64,000 nt of DNA from DATBJJ01 sp963797625 (GTDB lineage Bacteria; Acidobacteriota; Vicinamibacteria; Vicinamibacterales; 2-12-FULL-66-21). A model generated the notes under the pieces. It had not been told where the DNA came from. It made no database searches and was given only the letters and a program-made list of their open reading frames with translations. The position numbers and the translations under genes are program-made. Shown here in pieces: positions 7,204 to 15,333 of this stretch (its first letter is position 1; each line of letters starts with the position of its first letter). Location: contig CAWCQI010000034.1 of the NCBI GenBank assembly GCA_963797625.1, positions 124,001-188,000 on the forward strand. Reading direction: 5' to 3'.

Positions 7204-9633
7204 TTACGGGGCCATCCCTCGTCCCTGGGCGCGAGCGATGGCGTCGCGAAGCGCCGTGAGCGTGGCGTCGCTGCCGGTGAAGAGGCCTTCGGGATACTTT
7301 GCGTGGACGAGCATCTCGGAATAGATCCGATCGCTCTGATAGAGGTTGAGGCCGAGGCCCGCGAGGTATTGCAGCTTGAGATTGCGATCGCGGTTGATGA
7401 GGGCATCGGCCGTCCAGGCGCGCATTTCGCTGCCCCGTCCGGCATAGTTGGCAAACAGGTCGATCGCGGAATAGATCCCGACTTGGCTGAGCGACTTGGC
7501 GACCGGCGCGTACTCCGGACGGCTCAGCTTCGCCTGAATCTCATCGACGTTGATCTGCAGCGGTTCGACCGTTCCCATCAGGACGAGGTCGTAGCCACGG
7601 CCATCCTGGGTGTTGCCCCAGATCACGCCGTTTGGAAACGCTTCCATGAAGGTCGCAATCTCGCTCTTCACCGCCGCGGTGTTGCTCTCGTAGAGCTGCA
7701 CGAAGAGCGTGACGACGCCGCCGGGATTCAGATGCGACTTGACGATTTCGAAAAACTCCCTGGTGTACAGCATCGCCGCGCCCTTGACCCAGGGATCCAG
7801 CGGGTCGGAGGTAATCGCGTCGAACTTCTCGTTGGTCGTCATCAGGTAATGGCGCGCGTCGTCGAGCTGGACGCGCACCTTCGGATTGGTGATGACGCTG
7901 AAGTTATGCTCGGAGAAGTAAGTCGAGACGACTCTTGGCACCAGCGGTTCGATCTCGGCGATCGTCTCGTGTTCGAGGTAGGGGTCAATCGAGACCGCAC
8001 CGGCGGTCACTCCCGCGCCGCAACCGATCACGAGGACCTTTTTCGGACTCTTCGGGATGAGCGTCGTCATGTGGCCGAGCATGCGCTGCAGGCGCATGTC
8101 CTGCGGCTCGCTCGAGGCCTGGACCTTGCCGGCGTTGTGGTAGTTGAGGACGCCGCCGGGGAGCCGCGTGACCGCGACCGAGGCGTTCCAGCCTTCGCCC
8201 ATGTAGATGACGTCGATATTCTGGTGAGCGCGGGTCGCGGCGTAGCGGCCGTAGGCGACGAGCAGCTTGGGAATCGGCGGGACGTTGCGCGCCAGGAGCG
8301 CCGCGACGACCGCGCCGAGCACAATCGGAATCATCCCGGCCCACGACGAGCGCGCGCCGCTCGTTTCAGTATTCGACTGGAGCGGCTCGAGCACGAGAAG
8401 CGCCGCGAGGCCGGAGAGGATGATGAGCGCTTGCTGCGAATGCTGCGTGCCGAGCCACGTGACCATCAGCAGGCTGCCACCGATGGCGCCGACGATCGCG
8501 CCGACAGTGTTGGCCGCGTAGACGCCGCCGACCAGCCGGCCGGGATCCTGCCCCTTGGTGGCGACCGAGGCCAGCGCGAGCGGGAAGCTCGCGCCCCAGA
8601 GAATGGACGCCGGCAGCACAACCCAGAAGGCGCGGGCGAGATCGAGCGGAAAGTTGTACCAGGGGCTCGTCGCAATCGACGGATCGATCGGCCAGAACGG
8701 CAGGGAGAGCGCCAGCGTGTATGCGGCCCAGGCAATCGCGCCGCAGAGGAGCATCTGCACCCAGCCGAGTGCCAGCCGCGGGCGCTCCAGGCCGCGGGCC
8801 ATCACCGAACCGAGGCTGCTGCCGATGCCGATCCCGAAAAGAAACACGGCGAGGATGAGCGAGAACGTGTAAACGGTGGCGCCAAAGAGCAGCGACAGCG
8901 TCCGCGTCCAGATGACCTGCGAGGCGAGCGCCGTCATACCGGAGAGCGCGATCGTGATGTAGACGGCCCACGAACCTGCCGCCGGCTTGACCTTGTCGCG
9001 CACGCCGGCGCCGGCCTCGTACGGCGTCGCGCCAGCGATGAGGAGAGCCAGTCCTCCGACGAGAAGGTTGAGCGCCACGGCGACGTAGGTCGCCGTCGCC
9101 ATGTCGAAGACGCGGAGCAGATAGAAGCCGGCGAGCAGGCTCCCGATCACCGCGCCGCCGGTGTTGCCTCCGTAGAAGTAGCCGAGCCAGGCGACGCCTT
9201 GCGGGCTGGTCTCGACCCAGCGCGACATCGCCGGCAGCGTCGCACCCATCAGAATCGTCGGCGGGAGGAGGCAGATGCTGGCCGCGATGGCGCGAAAGAC
9301 GAGACCCACCGGGCCGGATCCGCCCCAGGCCGTGTAGACGTTCGCAAACAGCGGCACGCCGAAGAGGATCAGCAGGCCGAGCACGCCGATGGCGATCTCG
9401 AAGTACGCATACACCCGCAGCGGGTGCTCGCGCGCCGAAATGTACCGAGGGAGCAGGAAGCTGCCGAGACACATGCCGCCCATGAACGTGCCGAGGAGGA
9501 CTGCCAGCGACACCGCCGACGAGCCAATCACGAGCTGTAGCAGCTGGAACCAGACGATTTCGTAAATGAGGGCGGCGCAGCCGCTGGCGACAAAGAGCAG
9601 CAGCAGCGCGGGCATATACCGTCGCGGGGTCAT
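7204..9633 (-). CDS. MFS-like membrane domain fused to spermidine-synthase-like domain
   Basis: Integral membrane protein of 809 residues. The ATG at 9633 (MTPRRYMPALLLLF) puts the first helix at the N-terminus; upstream in-frame codons would add about 70 residues of uncharacteristic sequence. Residues 5 to about 480 hold roughly a dozen hydrophobic helices of the type found in fused spermidine-synthase transporters. From about 540 a Rossmann domain resembles polyamine aminopropyltransferases: VLVIGCGAGVTAG at the nucleotide loop, DDARHYL, and FDAITSDPLDPW at the catalytic acidic position. Such fusions are common in Acidobacteriota and other soil bacteria, and true spermidine synthesis by them is unproven. 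The frame is intact over 2.4 kb. The gene is monocistronic and divergent from the phosphatase gene. Confidence 0.85.
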   Translation of the reverse strand: MTPRRYMPALLLLFVASGCAALIYEIVWFQLLQLVIGSSAVSLAVLLGTFMGGMCLGSFLLPRYISAREHPLRVYAYFEIAIGVLGLLILFGVPLFANVYTAWGGSGPVGLVFRAIAASICLLPPTILMGATLPAMSRWVETSPQGVAWLGYFYGGNTGGAVIGSLLAGFYLLRVFDMATATYVAVALNLLVGGLALLIAGATPYEAGAGVRDKVKPAAGSWAVYITIALSGMTALASQVIWTRTLSLLFGATVYTFSLILAVFLFGIGIGSSLGSVMARGLERPRLALGWVQMLLCGAIAWAAYTLALSLPFWPIDPSIATSPWYNFPLDLARAFWVVLPASILWGASFPLALASVATKGQDPGRLVGGVYAANTVGAIVGAIGGSLLMVTWLGTQHSQQALIILSGLAALLVLEPLQSNTETSGARSSWAGMIPIVLGAVVAALLARNVPPIPKLLVAYGRYAATRAHQNIDVIYMGEGWNASVAVTRLPGGVLNYHNAGKVQASSEPQDMRLQRMLGHMTTLIPKSPKKVLVIGCGAGVTAGAVSIDPYLEHETIAEIEPLVPRVVSTYFSEHNFSVITNPKVRVQLDDARHYLMTTNEKFDAITSDPLDPWVKGAAMLYTREFFEIVKSHLNPGGVVTLFVQLYESNTAAVKSEIATFMEAFPNGVIWGNTQDGRGYDLVLMGTVEPLQINVDEIQAKLSRPEYAPVAKSLSQVGIYSAIDLFANYAGRGSEMRAWTADALINRDRNLKLQYLAGLGLNLYQSDRIYSEMLVHAKYPEGLFTGSDATLTALRDAIARAQGRGMAP

Positions 9634-9782
9634 CGAAGCACCTGTCGGATGATGTCGTTTTTGGCCCGGGCTGGAGGCGGTCGTCACTCGCTGTGCGGGG
9701 TTCTCGCCTGCCCGCCCATCGCCTGCCCGGCCCGGGCAAAGCGTGATGCTATCACGCTTCACGCAGGCGGTATGATTCCGGC

Positions 9783-11019
9783 ATGGTCCTTTGCCGCGTT
9801 GCGATCGCCCTGGCTGGAGCACTCCTTGTCTCATCGCTCGGGCCACCGCTTGGGCTGGCGCCGGCCGCCTTCCATGCCCCCGTGCCTCAGGCAGCCAAGG
9901 CGGCGGGGCCGCGCGTGGTCGCCATCGGCGACGTGCATGGCGCCTTCGATCAGTTCGTCGAAATCCTGCAGACCGCGGGCCTCATCGACGCCAAGCGTCA
10001 GTGGATTGGAGGCACGACCGTCCTGGTGCAGACCGGAGACGTCTTCGACCGCGGGCCCAAGGTACGTGAAGCGCTCGACCTGCTGATGCGGCTCGAGGAA
10101 GAGGCGCGGCGCGCGGGCGGCCGGGTCGAAGCCCTCCTCGGCAACCACGAGGTCATGAACCTCCTCCACGAGTTCAGGGATGTCTCGCCAGCGAGCTACG
10201 CCGCGTTCGCCGATGCCCGGTCGGAATCTCGTCGTCAACGCGCGTTCGACGACTACGCCAAGCTCGTCAAGCAGCGCGCGACACCCGGCGAAGCCCCATC
10301 GCGGGACGCCTGGCTGGCCAGCCACCCGCCAGGCTTCCTCGAGTACGTGGAGGCGCTCGGCCCGCGCGGCAAGTACGGACGCTGGCTGCGGTCGCACAAG
10401 GTCGTCACCACCGAGGGCGGCACGGCGTTCATGCACGCGGGGGTCCGCGCCGACATGGCGCCGACCTTCGACGACATCAACCGGACGGCCACGCGCGAGA
10501 TCGCGGCCTGGGACGACACCAAGGCGCTGATGGTGAAAGCGCAGATCGTGCCGGCGTTCTGCACCCTCCCGGAAGCTGTGGAAGCCGCCGTGGCGGAGTT
10601 GCAACGCATCGCGGCCGCGCTCCAGACCAACCCCAACGTGCAGCCCGGCGATCACGTCACGCGCGAGTTCGTGGAGAAACTGCAGGCACTGCTCGCCGTC
10701 GGCAAATCATCACTCTTCGAGCCGGAGGGGCCGCTCTGGTTCCGCGGGTTCGCGACTCTGGCCCGAGAACCAGGAAACCATCGACACGCAGCTGACCCCG
10801 GTCCTGACGAAATACGGAGTGGAGCGCTTCGTGACCGGGCACACGCCGTCGAGCACGGGACGGATCGTGTCGCGATTCTCCAACCGGCTGATCCTGATCG
10901 ACACCGGGATGCTCACGACATTCTTCAAAAATGGCCGAGCCTCCGCGCTCGAACTGCAGAACGGGCGCATCACGGCTATCTATACGGACACCCGGACGCC
11001 GATCGTGGCCGCGGACTAG
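9783..11019 (+). CDS. Calcineurin-like metallophosphatase, exported (frameshifted)
   Basis: Phosphoesterase with a di-metal centre, similar to the Shewanella-type protein phosphatases and ApaH. The leader VAIALAGALLVSSLG suggests export. Signature motifs appear in order: AIGDVHGAF, QTGDVFDRG, LLGNHEVMN, a His in FMHAGV and GHTPSSTG, together all five metallophosphatase blocks. The frame is lost near 10760, after LWFRGFATL. The last two blocks' region (VERFVTGHTPSST to RTPIVAAD) continues in another frame to the TAG at 11019. The full length is about 412 residues. The stop overlaps by 4 bases the end of the convergent SDR gene, inside a repeat element. Confidence 0.85.
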
Positions 11020-12128
11020 TGCCACGGAATCCAGCCACGGAATCCAGCGACGGAATCCAGCCACGGAATCCAGCCACGGAATACACGGAATACACGGATG
11101 GTTAGCGCGAATCTTTGCGACGGGCCTTCCCCGGCCTTCGGTGGCGTGGCCGCGACCGTCGCTTCGGCAACTTCGAGGGTCCTGTCCATTCGACGGATCA
11201 TGCGATCGAGGAAGGCACGGTGCCGCCGGAATGGCTCCAGGAAACCGATCGCCGGCGCGATCTTGCCGAACAGCACACCCCAGTCCGGGTGGCGGCCATC
11301 GTAGTCCGTGAAGCCGTAGTCGCGCGCCAGTTCCCACGAGCTCAGGATGTCCCCCGAGCGCTCGAGGATGTTCGGGTCGGCGGCGAGCGCAGCCACTGCC
11401 CGGCCAACAAACAGCGGCGATTCGGATTCGAGGAAGTTCGGATCCTTCTTGCCGGCGTCACGCCAGTTGGCCTCCGTGACGCCGAAGTGCTCCAGCATCG
11501 ACTCGGATCGCAGGAATCCGGGCGTAATGGACACGGCGGCGATGCGATGCGTGCGCAGTTCGCCAGCCATTCGCGCGGCGAAACCCTTGAGCGAGCTTTT
11601 CACGACGTCGGCGAGCGCGTTACCGCCGCCGCCAAACACCGTGTCGCCCTCGGTGACCTCGACGATGAGACCGCGGCGCCGTTTCCGCATGTAGGGTGTC
11701 GCATGCTTGGCGGTGATGAGGTGCGAGAGGATCGACTGGCGCAAGGCATCGGCGCCGTGGGTGAAATCGGTCTGCCAGAAGCTTGCCCAGCCACCGAGCA
11801 GGGGGTCCTCGCCGGCGATGCTGTTGACGAGCACATCGAGGCGGCCGTGGTCACGGGCGACGCGGGCGAACACCGCCTCGACCTCGAGCTCGACCGTATG
11901 ATCGACGCGTACGGCGATGCCGGTGCCGCCGGCCGCCGTCACCATCCGAGCGGTCTCGTCGATGGTTTCGGGCCGGTTGTAGGGCGAGCGGTGGCCTTCA
12001 ACGCTTCGCCCGGTGCAATAGACGGTGGCGCCGGCCTCGCCGAGGCCCCGCGCGATGCCGCGGCCGGCCCCCCGCGTGGCGCCGGCGACGAGTGCGACCT
12101 GTCCGGACAGTGGCTGTTTCGCAGGCAT
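11016..12128 (-). CDS. SDR family oxidoreductase lacking the catalytic Tyr
   Basis: Short-chain dehydrogenase/reductase-like protein with an NAD(P)-binding Rossmann fold. The dinucleotide loop is AGATRGAGRGIARG (about residues 15-28), TGRS follows strand 2, and NSIAGED is the NAG-like motif. The relatives I know read YDLVK at the YxxxK active site. Here the sequence is ADVVK: the Tyr is Ala, and the preceding strand VEVTEGD carries no obvious catalytic Ser. Substrate lid sequence PGFLRSESMLEHFGVTEANW is well kept. The protein may be inactive or use another mechanism. The start is ATG 12128. The last ~40 residues are low-complexity and repeat-encoded, so the natural end is probably near 11130. 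It is divergent from a TetR gene and likely controlled by it. Confidence 0.8.
   Translation of the reverse strand: MPAKQPLSGQVALVAGATRGAGRGIARGLGEAGATVYCTGRSVEGHRSPYNRPETIDETARMVTAAGGTGIAVRVDHTVELEVEAVFARVARDHGRLDVLVNSIAGEDPLLGGWASFWQTDFTHGADALRQSILSHLITAKHATPYMRKRRRGLIVEVTEGDTVFGGGGNALADVVKSSLKGFAARMAGELRTHRIAAVSITPGFLRSESMLEHFGVTEANWRDAGKKDPNFLESESPLFVGRAVAALAADPNILERSGDILSSWELARDYGFTDYDGRHPDWGVLFGKIAPAIGFLEPFRRHRAFLDRMIRRMDRTLEVAEATVAATPPKAGEGPSQRFALTIRVFRVFRGWIPWLDSVAGFRGWIPWH
11020..11098 (+). repeat. CCACGGAATC tandem word repeat
   Basis: The 13-base unit built on GCCACGGAATCCA occurs about five times, with drift to ACACGGAAT at the right end. It starts at the phosphatase stop codon and forms the last codons of the convergent SDR gene, which read GWIPWLDSVAGFR. 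It belongs to the same family as 6041-6086. Confidence 0.9.
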
Positions 12129-12161
12129 GGACGTTCTCCTGGCGTCTGGAATTAATAAACG

Positions 12162-12204
12162 ACCGTTCATTTACTTGCCGCATAAACTAAACCGTCATTT
12201 ACTT
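12162..12204. promoter_or_regulatory. Direct-repeat operator candidate between SDR and tetR
   Basis: Two near-identical direct repeats, ACCGTTCATTTACTT (12162-12176) and ACCGTCATTTACTT (12191-12204), lie 29 bases apart in an AT-rich intergenic region only 87 bases long between divergent starts. Their position suggests an operator for the adjacent TetR protein, controlling both genes. Confidence 0.6.
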
Positions 12205-12215
12205 ATCTGTCAAGC

Positions 12216-12857
12216 ATGAGCCCGCGCCCCCGTACCGTCCCCGACGAGCAGATCCTGACCGCCGCCCAGAGCGCCATGTCGCGCCTCGGCCCCGCCCGCC
12301 TGACGCTGGCCGAAGTCGCCAAGGAGGCGGGCCTGTCGCCGGCGACGCTCGTGCAACGGTTCGGCTCGAAGCGCGGGCTGATGCTCGCGCTCTGGGCGAG
12401 CGCCGTCGACGGCGTCGACGCCTGCTTCGAGATGCTCCGCCTCGACTGCCCGTCACCGCTCGCGGCGGTCCTCGCCGGCGCGACGATGATGTCGCAGGGC
12501 ACGAAGAGCGCCGAGGAGATGGCCAATCATCTGGCGTTCCTGCAGATTGACGTGAGCGATCCCGAGTTTCACCAGCACATGCTGGTGCTGTCACGCCGCA
12601 CTGAGGATGGCTACAAGGCGCTGCTCGACGAGGCCGTCACGAAGAGGGAGATTGTGGCCTGCGACACACGCGGACTGGCCCGCGCCATCAGCGCGATGGC
12701 GGGCGGGTCGCTCATCAGCTGGGCGATCTTTCGCGAGGGCACGGCCGAATCATGGGTGCGGGCTGATCTGGAGACGCTGCTGGCGCCGTATCGCGCTTCG
12801 AGCAGCAAGCGAAAGCCGCGGAAGAACACTGGTGGAAAAGGGAGGGGACGGAGATAA
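12216..12857 (+). CDS. TetR family transcriptional regulator
   Basis: DNA-binding repressor of the TetR family. The N-terminal helix-turn-helix is LTLAEVAKEAGLSPATLVQR (about residues 29-48), followed by FGSKRGLMLAL, the usual entry to helix 4. The C-terminal ligand-binding half is helical with no recognisable ligand signature, and the tail is basic (SSSKRKPRKNTGGKGRGRR). The product is 213 residues and the start ATG 12216. It is divergent from the SDR gene, with direct repeats between them, so it probably represses the SDR gene and itself. The stop codon lies inside the left word array of a composite palindromic element. Confidence 0.88.
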   Translation: MSPRPRTVPDEQILTAAQSAMSRLGPARLTLAEVAKEAGLSPATLVQRFGSKRGLMLALWASAVDGVDACFEMLRLDCPSPLAAVLAGATMMSQGTKSAEEMANHLAFLQIDVSDPEFHQHMLVLSRRTEDGYKALLDEAVTKREIVACDTRGLARAISAMAGGSLISWAIFREGTAESWVRADLETLLAPYRASSSKRKPRKNTGGKGRGRR

Positions 12858-13153
12858 CGGAGTTCACCACGGAGCAACGGAGCGAGACCACGGGAGACGC
12901 ACGGAGAGAACGAGCCAGCTCGCAGCAGACGAGACTGCTTGCACCGCGCGTAGCGCGGTGGGGTGATGCGGGCGACGGGAATCGCAAGCACCACGGAAGT
13001 CGACCAGTGCTTGTGATTCCCGTCGCCCGCATCACCCCCGACGCCGGCCTCCGGCCGGCGTGCAAGCAGTCCGCAGCGTGACGGCCTCCGCGCGTCTCCC
13101 ACTCATTTCGGCTCCGTGCCTCCGCGGTGAAAACCGTGAACTCCGTAGCCTCC
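12846..13153. repeat. Composite palindromic element, copy 1
   Basis: It fills the space between the stop codons of two convergent genes. In order: a left array of ACGGAG words (12846-12912); a small hairpin CACCGCGC-GTA-GCGCGGTG (12942-12960); a long stem whose 32-base arms at 12960-12991 and 13007-13038 have one mismatch around a 15-base loop; a second hairpin CGCCGGCC-TCC-GGCCGGCG (13042-13060); and a right array of CTCCGTG words (to 13153). Outer bases GACTGCTTGCAC and GTGCAAGCAGTC also pair. The layout matches copies at 24451-24704 and 31229-31562, whose inner stems differ. Confidence 0.88.
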
Positions 13154-13154
13154 G

Positions 13155-13778
13155 TCACTCCACCACGCGTGACCGCAGCAGCACTTCATAGTGCCCGCCA
13201 TCCTCCGCCGCGCGAAGCGTGTCGAACGCCTCGCGGCCGAGCACGCGCAGCTGGTGCGTCACGGGATCGTGCTCGACTTCCACGCACTCGCCGGCGTCGA
13301 AGAGGCCCGTGTCCGCGACGAGCTGCAGGACGTTGGCGCCGAAGTCGCTGCGGACGCGCGTCAGGACGTAACTCACCGGCGCCAGCCGCGCGAAGTCCTC
13401 CAGATACGCGCGGCACGCCGCGGTCTCGATGTGCTGCAGGACGAGCGTGGCGACAATCAGATCGAAACGGCGGGTCAGGACCTCGGGCCAGTCGCTCGTC
13501 AAGCACGCGACCGGGTGCGTCCCGACCGTCCGGCATCGCTCGATCATCGGCGGCAGATCGAAACCGACGACCTCACGCGCGATCGACGTCAAGTAGGGGA
13601 AGTTGCGGCCGAGACCGCATCCGAAGTCGAGGACAGTCGTCACGGACGCCGGCATCGCGAGCGTCGGAACGTAGGGTGTGAACGGCTTGCCGTCTCGATA
13701 GCCGGTCAGGATGCGCTCGCGGACGTCATCGGGATCATCCGCGCGCGCCACTGACAGCCAGTCGTCGATACCTGCCAT
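13155..13778 (-). CDS. Class I SAM-dependent methyltransferase
   Basis: SAM-dependent methyltransferase of 207 residues. Motif I is VLDFGCGLGRNFPYL, followed by GFDLPPMI at the end of strand 2 and FDLIVATLVLQHIE in the motif-III region. The start ATG at 13778 lies 2 bases past the stop of the upstream glycosyltransferase frame, so the two genes are probably coupled. A modifying role in glycan or polyketide synthesis next to a glycosyltransferase is plausible but is inference. The frame is intact and its stop touches the right end of composite element 1. Confidence 0.82.
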   Translation of the reverse strand: MAGIDDWLSVARADDPDDVRERILTGYRDGKPFTPYVPTLAMPASVTTVLDFGCGLGRNFPYLTSIAREVVGFDLPPMIERCRTVGTHPVACLTSDWPEVLTRRFDLIVATLVLQHIETAACRAYLEDFARLAPVSYVLTRVRSDFGANVLQLVADTGLFDAGECVEVEHDPVTHQLRVLGREAFDTLRAAEDGGHYEVLLRSRVVE

Positions 13779-13780
13779 GA

Positions 13781-14540
13781 TCAATCGACCTGCTGTGGGT
13801 TTGGTCGGTGGAATCCGCGGCGTGGCCCCTCCGGCTCGGGATCGATCCGGCGCTGTCCGTACCACAGCTCGAGCCCGTCGCGGCGACGCAAGGCGCCCGA
13901 ACCCTGGAAGGCGACGGCCGAGAGCAGCCGCAGAATCTCCCAGCCCGAGAACGTGCGCAGCTTGCGCCCCGAGCTTTCGACCGTCTCGCGCAGGATGACG
14001 ACGCGTCCCTGCCGCGCGAGCGCCCGGCTGAAGGCAATCTCTTCGGTGGCGAACAGCCGCTCGTCGAAGCCGCCAACCGCGGCGAACGCCTCGCGGGTGC
14101 AGAACACGTAACACCCCGCCGCCAACCTCCCCAGCCGCATGCCCGCCTGGACCAGCCAGAGGAGCAACCAGCCATGCCAGGGAATCGACCCATCCAACCG
14201 CAGGCTCGCGCCGCCGCCCACCGCACCCTTGACCGAGCGCGTCCAACGTCGCGCGGAGCGTCGAGGCCGTGATCACAGTATCCGCGTCGACAAACACCAG
14301 GATGTCGCCGACCGCCACGCGCGCGCCGGCGTTACGCACCCGAGCGATCTGGCGGTGATGCACGTTGACGACCCGCGCGCCACACTCTTCCGCCAGCGTC
14401 GCCGTCCGGTCCGTCGAGCCATCGTCGACAACGATGATTTCGTAGGGACGGGTGAGTTCACTGGCCGCCACATGAATGCCGGACAGCGCGCGGCCGATAA
14501 GGTTCTCTTCGTTGTACGCCGGCACGATGAAAGAAATCAT
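13781..14540 (-). CDS. Family 2 glycosyltransferase (frameshifted)
   Basis: GT-A fold glycosyltransferase that transfers a sugar from a nucleotide donor to an unknown acceptor. The N-terminus is ISFIVPAYNEENLIGRAL, the nucleotide-binding acidic motif is IIVVDDGSTDRT, and the metal-binding motif is VFVDADT, standard for GT2. The frame changes near 14225-14232. The acceptor-side part (GWLLLWLVQAGMRLG, FDERLFATEEIAFSRAL with the ED-like acidic pair) continues in another frame to 13781. The reconstructed length is about 253 residues. It forms a pair with the downstream methyltransferase. Confidence 0.85.
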
Positions 14541-14597
14541 GGTCGCTCGCGCGCCTCTGTACGATACTTCGCGCCACTCCCAAAAGCGGTTTGCCGA

Positions 14598-14954
14598 TCA
14601 GGCGCCGGCATCAAACGCTCTGAGCGCGGACGCTTCGTCGGGAAACGACGGGATGACCGTGTCGATATTGGTCGTGTCGAGCAGCTCTTGAATCCTCGAC
14701 GAGACGCCGACGAGCTTCAGGCTGCCGCCGTGGCGCGCGACGCGGGTGTAGGCGCCGACGATCTCCCCGATGCCGGTGCTGTCCACATACGACACGTGCG
14801 TCAGGTTGAGAAGGACGTGTCTGGCGCCATTCTGTACGGCGGCGCGGATCGCGAGCAGCAGCCGGGGTTCTTCCTCGCCCGAGAGCGTCATCTGCCCGTG
14901 CAGGTCGAAGATCGCCACATCACCGCGTGCCGGCGCCGGCGCGCCGCTCGGCAA
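14598..14954 (-). CDS. STAS domain anti-sigma factor antagonist
   Basis: Small cytoplasmic STAS-domain protein (118 residues) of the SpoIIAA/RsbV type, which in known systems is switched by phosphorylation and binds an anti-sigma factor. The phosphorylation-site loop is YVDSTGIGEI, with the acceptor Ser in DSTG. Strands and helices match the family in order, from FDLHGQMTLSG to the C-terminal NIDTVIPSFPDEASAL. The start is taken at TTG 14954. No partner kinase or sigma factor gene is nearby, so its regulon is unknown. Confidence 0.85.
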   Translation of the reverse strand: MPSGAPAPARGDVAIFDLHGQMTLSGEEEPRLLLAIRAAVQNGARHVLLNLTHVSYVDSTGIGEIVGAYTRVARHGGSLKLVGVSSRIQELLDTTNIDTVIPSFPDEASALRAFDAGA

Positions 14955-14990
14955 TTTCAGTCCAATGCATCGGCGCTGAGCCAGTAACGA

Positions 14991-15236
14991 TCACCGTCGC
15001 TCGAGGCCACGGATGCTCTCGACGAGCGCGGCTTCATCAGGAAAGCGACCGGCCTTGTGCTTCGAGAATACGAGCGTGCCGTCGACGGTGACGTCGAACA
15101 CACCGCGATCGCCCTTGACGAGCTCCGGCTCGATGCCCAGCTCACGCAACACCCTGGCCCCCAGACTGGAGGCCCGTGGCAGGTAGTTTCACCGGCCGCA
15201 ATACGTAATTGTGATCTGCATGGTGTGTTCAGTCAT
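14991..15236 (-). CDS. SelW/Rdx-family selenoprotein with in-frame UGA
   Basis: Small thioredoxin-like redox protein of the SelT/SelW/SelH (Rdx) family. Reading from ATG 15236 gives MTEHTMQITITYCGR, then TGA at 15191-15189, then NYLPRASSLGARVLRELG and, later, FDVTVDGTLVFSKHKAGRFP, ending at 14991. The UGA sits exactly where the CxxU redox motif of SelW proteins has selenocysteine, followed by the usual N-Y-L-P-R-A, so it should be read as Sec. The product is 81 residues. A second in-frame ATG at 15221 is possible. A stem-loop resembling a bacterial SECIS starts 14 bases after the UGA. Selenocysteine machinery genes are not in this window. Family fit is strong on both sides of the UGA. Confidence 0.85.
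15156..15174 (-). promoter_or_regulatory. Candidate bacterial SECIS stem-loop
   Basis: Inside the SelW-like gene, beginning 14 bases after the UGA, GGCCTCCA pairs with TGGGGGCC (8 pairs, one G-U) around a 3-base GTC apex. Bacterial SECIS elements are short hairpins at about this distance with G and U at the apex. This supports recoding of the UGA. Confidence 0.65.
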
Positions 15237-15333
15237 TGTACCCGGTCATTGCTCCCTCACGCGGCGCGTGATGGCGACAGAGCTCGTTGCCGCGCGCAGC
15301 GACGCCGTCGTCCGACAAGGTCACGGCCGTGCA

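Noticed and set aside
7072..9540. A very long plus-strand open frame (822 codons) opposite the MFS/spermidine-synthase-like gene
   Set aside because: It is exactly antisense to a well-supported membrane/Rossmann fusion, and its translation is Arg-, Asp- and Glu-rich with no family signature. Long antisense frames are expected in GC-rich DNA.
12846..13153. Insertion sequence with terminal inverted repeats
   Set aside because: No transposase frame lies inside any of the three composite elements and no target-site duplication was seen, so at most they are non-autonomous.
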